Assembly (NCBI GenBank): GCA_016235545.1
Contig: JACRKB010000236.1
Span: forward strand, 1-34,329
Source: Verrucomicrobiota bacterium
GTDB lineage: Bacteria > Verrucomicrobiota > Verrucomicrobiia > Limisphaerales > SXTU01
Reading direction: 5' to 3'
Length of the DNA stretch: 34,329 bases
Part shown: positions 31,341-34,329 of the stretch, piece by piece
Position numbering within the stretch: position 1 is the stretch's first letter
Layout of the letters: every line of letters begins with the position of its first letter
Notes under the pieces: model-generated
What the model was told of the DNA's origin: nothing
Databases searched by the model: none
The model's input: only the letters and a program-made list of their open reading frames with translations
Program-made: the position numbers and the translations under genes

Positions 31341-32534
31341 TCAGCCTGAGCACGCAGCGCGGCGCAGGGTGAAAGCGAACTTCGCCCCCCGGCCCAGCCC
31401 GCCCTCCACGCGAACCTCGCCGCCGTGCGCGAGCACGAGGTGCTTCACAATCGCCAGCCCCAGCCCGGTCCCTCCGCCCTCGCGCGAACGGGCCTTGTCC
31501 GCCCTGTAAAAGCGCTCGAAGACCCGCGCGCAGGCCTCGGGTGGGATGCCTGCGCCATCGTCCTGCACCCAAATCTCAACAGCGTGCTCGGTCAGCGGCT
31601 GCGCGCCGATGCGCACCGTGCCGCCCACGCGCCCATGAATGATCGCGTTGTCCACGAGGTTGGCGAGGACCTGATGCAACCGCTCCGGATCAGCGCTGGC
31701 ATGGAGCATTTCAGGGACCTCGTTGGCGAGGGTGGCCTGCCGCGCCGCCGCGCGTGTGGACAAGTCATCGAGCACGCGCGCGACGGCTGGCCGGAGTTCG
31801 ATGGTGCCGAGGTTGATGACCATCTGCCCCGATTCGAGCCGCGAAATCGTGAGCAGGTCCTCGATGAGAAACGTGAGCCGGTCCGCGTGGCGCTCGATGG
31901 TGTGGAGAAACTTGAGCGCGACCTCGGGGTTGTCCTTCGCCCCGTCAATGAGCGTCTCGACGTAGCCTTTGATGAGTGAGAGCGGCGTGCGCAGCTCGTG
32001 GCTCACGTTCGCCACGAACTCACGCCGCGTGTTCTCCAGTTGCTTCAGCCGTGTCAGGTCATGGAAGACCAAGATCATTCCCTGCCGCTGCCCGTCGATA
32101 TCCACCACCGCAGCGCCATTCACCGCGAAGTGGCGATCTCCTTCAACCCCAGGCAGCGCCAGCTCACCGTCCTGCATCTTCCCCTCGATCAAGGTGCGAT
32201 TCACCAACTCCTGCACCTGATGCAGCCGAAGCGCCTCCATGATCGTGCGCCCGCGGACATCGCCCGTGACGGCAAAAAGCTGGGAGAAAGCCTCGTTCAC
32301 CAACTGCACACGGCCATCGGCGTCGAGCAGCAAGACGCCCTCGGTCATGCTGTTGAACAAGGCCTGCTGCTGCGCGAGTGCGCGCGCATCCGCCCGCGCG
32401 TGCTCCTCACGGAGGGCATCCGCCTGCTTCTCTTTCAAGGCGAGCTGGGCGGCAAACTCGCTGCGCTGTCTCAGCCACGCTCGGAAGAACCCGCCAGCGA
32501 GGACGAGCAGAACGAGGCTGACGAAGGTCCACAT
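31341..32534 (-). CDS. phoR: Phosphate-responsive sensor histidine kinase PhoR
   Basis: This 397-residue kinase has one N-terminal membrane helix (about 3-19), a coiled-coil-like stretch (25-60) and a PAS domain (about 60-165, FNSMTEGVLLLDADGRV). The HisKA helix carries FVANVSHELRTPLSLIKGY with His179 as phosphate acceptor. The ATPase domain shows the N box LANLVDNAIIHG (Asn296), G1 DDGAGI and G2 GGTGLGLAIVKH. PhoR phosphorylates PhoB under phosphate limitation and responds to the PstSCAB-PhoU complex. The single helix and PAS domain match PhoR proteins without a periplasmic sensor. It starts 27 nt after phoB and is the last gene of the set. Confidence 0.92.
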   Translation of the reverse strand: MWTFVSLVLLVLAGGFFRAWLRQRSEFAAQLALKEKQADALREEHARADARALAQQQALFNSMTEGVLLLDADGRVQLVNEAFSQLFAVTGDVRGRTIMEALRLHQVQELVNRTLIEGKMQDGELALPGVEGDRHFAVNGAAVVDIDGQRQGMILVFHDLTRLKQLENTRREFVANVSHELRTPLSLIKGYVETLIDGAKDNPEVALKFLHTIERHADRLTFLIEDLLTISRLESGQMVINLGTIELRPAVARVLDDLSTRAAARQATLANEVPEMLHASADPERLHQVLANLVDNAIIHGRVGGTVRIGAQPLTEHAVEIWVQDDGAGIPPEACARVFERFYRADKARSREGGGTGLGLAIVKHLVLAHGGEVRVEGGLGRGAKFAFTLRRAACSG

Positions 32535-32561
32535 GACAAGGGGTGCGAGTCGCTTGAACTG

Positions 32562-33266
32562 CTACTCGGCGATAAACCGATAACCGACGCCCCGGACGGT
32601 GTCGAGATAGTCTGCGGCGCGGCCAAGCTTCTCGCGCAGGCGCCTCATGTGCGTGTCCACGGTGCGGGTGTCAATCGCGGCATCGTATTCCCACACGTCG
32701 CGCAGCAACTGATCGCGCGACTGCACCCGGCCCCGGCGCTGCGCGAGCGTGGCCAGCAGCTTGAACTCGGTGGCGGTGAGCTCCACGGCCTTGCCCGCGA
32801 CCGTGACTGAGTGCGCGGCCACATCGATCAACAGCGGGCCGATCTTCAACCGCTCGGCCGTCGGCGCATCCGGCTCACGGCGGCGGAGCAGGCCCCTGAT
32901 TCGCAGCACCAGCTCGCGCGGGCTGAACGGCTTGGTGACGTAGTCATCCGCGCCCAGCTCCAGCCCAAGCACGCGGTCAATCTCCGCAGCCCTCGCGGTC
33001 AGCATAAGGATCGGCACGCGGGCCGTCGCCGGATCACGCCGCAGCAGCTTGCACACTTCGAGGCCGTCCAGCTCGGGAAGCATCACATCCAGCACGATCA
33101 GGTCAGGCGGCTGCCCGCGTGCGCTGCGCAGGGCCGCCGCACCATCGGCTGCGGTGACCACGGCGAAGCCGGCGGCGGCGAGATTGAACTCAACCAGCTC
33201 GACGGCGTCCGGCTCGTCGTCCACGACGAGAATCCGCGGTGCGGATTTCGGCTTTGAAGATTTCAT
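32562..33266 (-). CDS. phoB: Response regulator PhoB (OmpR/PhoB family)
   Basis: The 234-residue protein has a receiver domain with acidic pocket D16/D17, phospho-acceptor D60 (DLIVLDVMLPELDG), T90 and K112 (ADDYVTKPFSPREL). A winged-helix DNA-binding domain follows, with ELTATEFKLLATLAQRRGRV and the recognition region RTVDTHMRRLREKLG. The order pstB-phoU-phoB-phoR and the kinase neighbour support phosphate control. The start at ATG 33266 overlaps the phoU stop by 4 nt (ATGA), so the two are probably translationally coupled. No Pho box can be judged because the operon promoter lies outside the window. Confidence 0.93.
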   Translation of the reverse strand: MKSSKPKSAPRILVVDDEPDAVELVEFNLAAAGFAVVTAADGAAALRSARGQPPDLIVLDVMLPELDGLEVCKLLRRDPATARVPILMLTARAAEIDRVLGLELGADDYVTKPFSPRELVLRIRGLLRRREPDAPTAERLKIGPLLIDVAAHSVTVAGKAVELTATEFKLLATLAQRRGRVQSRDQLLRDVWEYDAAIDTRTVDTHMRRLREKLGRAADYLDTVRGVGYRFIAE

Positions 33267-33925
33267 GCAGCCGAGTTTTTGCCCGTGTGGCGGATGTCGC
33301 GGCCCTCGTAGAGGAAGACGACTTCCTCGGCGATGTTTGTTGCGTGGTCGGCGATGCGTTCGAGCCGCTTGGAGATTTGCATCAAGTGCAAGCAGCGCGT
33401 GATGGTCGTCGGGCTTTCGAGCATGAAGGTGACAAGTTCGCGCTGAAGCTGCTTGTGCAGCGCGTCAACGTCCTTGTCACGCGGCAGCACGGCCCGGGCG
33501 CTGGCGGTGTCGCGGCTCACGAAGGCTTCGAGGCCGTCGTTCAACATCTCCAATGCCATTGTGGCCATGCGCGGGATGTCCACGTAGGGCTTGAGTTGCG
33601 ATTCCTTGTTCAGGTCGATGGCACGGCGGGCGATGGTCGTGGCCTCATCTCCCACGCGTTCGAGGTCGTGGGTGATCTTCATCGCCACAGTGATCATCCG
33701 CAGGTCGGTGGCGATGGGACCGCGCGACAGGAGAACGATGCACAGCTCGTCGAGCTCGATCTCGAGCTGGTCGAGCTTGTCATCGTCGGACTCGACCTGG
33801 CGGGCGAGGTCGTCGTTGCGCTCGACGAGAGCCTTGACGGCCTTCCGCACCGAGCTGGCAGCGAGGCTCGACATGGTGAGGAGCTTTTCCTTGAGGGCGG
33901 CGAATTCGTGGTCGTGGGGGAGCAT
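33263..33925 (-). CDS. phoU: Phosphate signalling protein PhoU
   Basis: This 220-residue protein has the two tandem three-helix bundles of PhoU. Each has the acidic metal-binding motif expected: DDKLDQLEIELDELC with DLRMITVAMKITHDLERVGD in the first, and DALHKQLQRELVTFM with LMQISKRLERIADHATNIAE in the second. PhoU links the PstSCAB transporter to PhoR and keeps the Pho response off when phosphate is plentiful. The length is normal. The gap to the upstream pstB gene (33926-34021) contains a hairpin repeat. Confidence 0.95.
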   Translation of the reverse strand: MLPHDHEFAALKEKLLTMSSLAASSVRKAVKALVERNDDLARQVESDDDKLDQLEIELDELCIVLLSRGPIATDLRMITVAMKITHDLERVGDEATTIARRAIDLNKESQLKPYVDIPRMATMALEMLNDGLEAFVSRDTASARAVLPRDKDVDALHKQLQRELVTFMLESPTTITRCLHLMQISKRLERIADHATNIAEEVVFLYEGRDIRHTGKNSAA

Positions 33926-33933
33926 GGGAGGGG

Positions 33934-34010
33934 AGAGTGATTAGTAATTAGTGTTTAGTAAAAAGTGAGTGTGGGTGGTGACGGACTAAGCACTAATTAC
34001 CAATCACTTT
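33934..34010. repeat. Hairpin element of TTAGTAA-type repeats between pstB and phoU
   Basis: Arms 33934-33959 and 33985-34010 are reverse complements at 23 of 26 positions, with a 25-nt spacer. Each arm has 7-8 nt quasi-repeats (TTAGTAA, TTAGTGT). It nearly fills the 96-nt gap between pstB and phoU and would form a hairpin in the shared transcript. Confidence 0.85.
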
Positions 34011-34021
34011 CTTCAAATGGT

Positions 34022-34329
34022 TCATCCGAACCTCCCGGTCACATAATCCTCCGTCTGCTTCTTCGAGGGATTGGTGAAAATCTTCGCCGTCGTGTCGAAC
34101 TCGATCAGTTCGCCGAGGTAGAAGAACGCGGTGTGGTCGGAGATGCGCGCGGCCTGCTGCATGTTGTGCGTGACGATGACGATGGTGAAGTCGCGCTTCA
34201 ATTCGAGAATCAGCTCCTCGATCTTCGCCGTGGCAATCGGGTCCAGCGCGCTGGCCGGCTCGTCCATGAGGAGAATTTCCGGCCGGATGGCGATGGCGCG
34301 GGCGATGCAGAGGCGCTGCTGCTGGCCGC
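34022..34329 (-). CDS. pstB: Phosphate ABC transporter ATP-binding protein PstB, 5' end cut by window
   Basis: Only the C-terminal 102 residues are inside the window; the frame runs off the right edge without a start. Visible are the end of the ABC signature ([16 protein letters not shown]), Walker [12 protein letters not shown], and the H-loop [19 protein letters not shown]. The end is [14 protein letters not shown], a typical PstB C-terminus. PstB powers high-affinity phosphate uptake. The internal ATG at 34267 lies within Walker B and is not the real start. The gene order pstB-phoU-phoB-phoR supports the assignment. Confidence 0.94.
   Translation of the reverse strand, partial: GQQQRLCIARAIAIRPEILLMDEPASALDPIATAKIEELILELKRDFTIVIVTHNMQQAARISDHTAFFYLGELIEFDTTAKIFTNPSKKQTEDYVTGRFG

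Overview
This window looks like a chromosomal piece of a GC-rich Verrucomicrobiota bacterium, probably of the Pedosphaera/Limisphaerales type. That is an inference from gene content: three pseudopilin-like proteins with an H-X9-DG motif, a secreted FG-GAP/VCBS protein, GYF_2 (DUF4339) and RDD membrane proteins around a MoxR/DUF58/SpoIIM operon, and very many hairpin-type intergenic repeats. No rRNA, tRNA, CRISPR array, transposase or phage gene was seen.

Layout. 1-373 holds nothing I can support. 374-4694 is a loose set: a pseudopilin, a cobalamin-type substrate-binding protein, a polysaccharide deacetylase and a serine beta-lactamase-like hydrolase. 4894-17851 is one long same-strand cluster: a GYF_2-RDD protein, two zinc-binding membrane proteins separated by a multi-span protein, a DUF4129-like protein, DUF4350, MoxR ATPase, DUF58, a four-helix-bundle (S23/IVP) protein, SpoIIM-like, RDD, and a second GYF_2 membrane protein. 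MoxR with DUF58 is a recognised AAA+/vWA-like pairing; the other genes supply membrane partners. 17852-20406 has mutY (minus), rnhC and a lone P-II gene glnB. 20407-22202 has an AT-richer leader with one DnaA-box match, then dnaA. 22490-26278 has a zinc-ribbon membrane protein, pyrimidine-nucleoside phosphorylase and DAHP synthase. 26533-28642 (minus) is a three-gene set with two pseudopilins. 28789-31089 is an FG-GAP protein. 31341-34329 (minus) is a phosphate-regulation operon in the order pstB (cut by the window edge), phoU, phoB, phoR.

The most unusual layer lies between and inside the genes. At least ten loci carry short elements made of a 6-8 nt quasi-tandem motif followed, after a spacer, by its inverted complement. 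The sequences differ from locus to locus but the architecture is the same. Two sit in frame inside conserved proteins (DUF58 and, as a single arm, MutY), and one supplies the last 27 codons and stop of the SpoIIM-like gene. In the MoxR operon, arms of one such element (14161-14191 and 14726-14756, 26 of 31 positions complementary) bracket a complete four-helix-bundle gene, next to the 3' remnant of a second copy. That is the same layout as the intervening sequences (IVS) of bacterial 23S rRNA, which form a long stem and can encode the same S23/IVP protein, but here it lies in a protein-coding operon. I regard this as the best candidate for an undescribed system. A second layer consists of REP-like hairpin repeats (9601-9739, 11212-11343, 11401-11586, 22283-22351, 26326-26430, 31180-31248), several with visible partner copies in this window.
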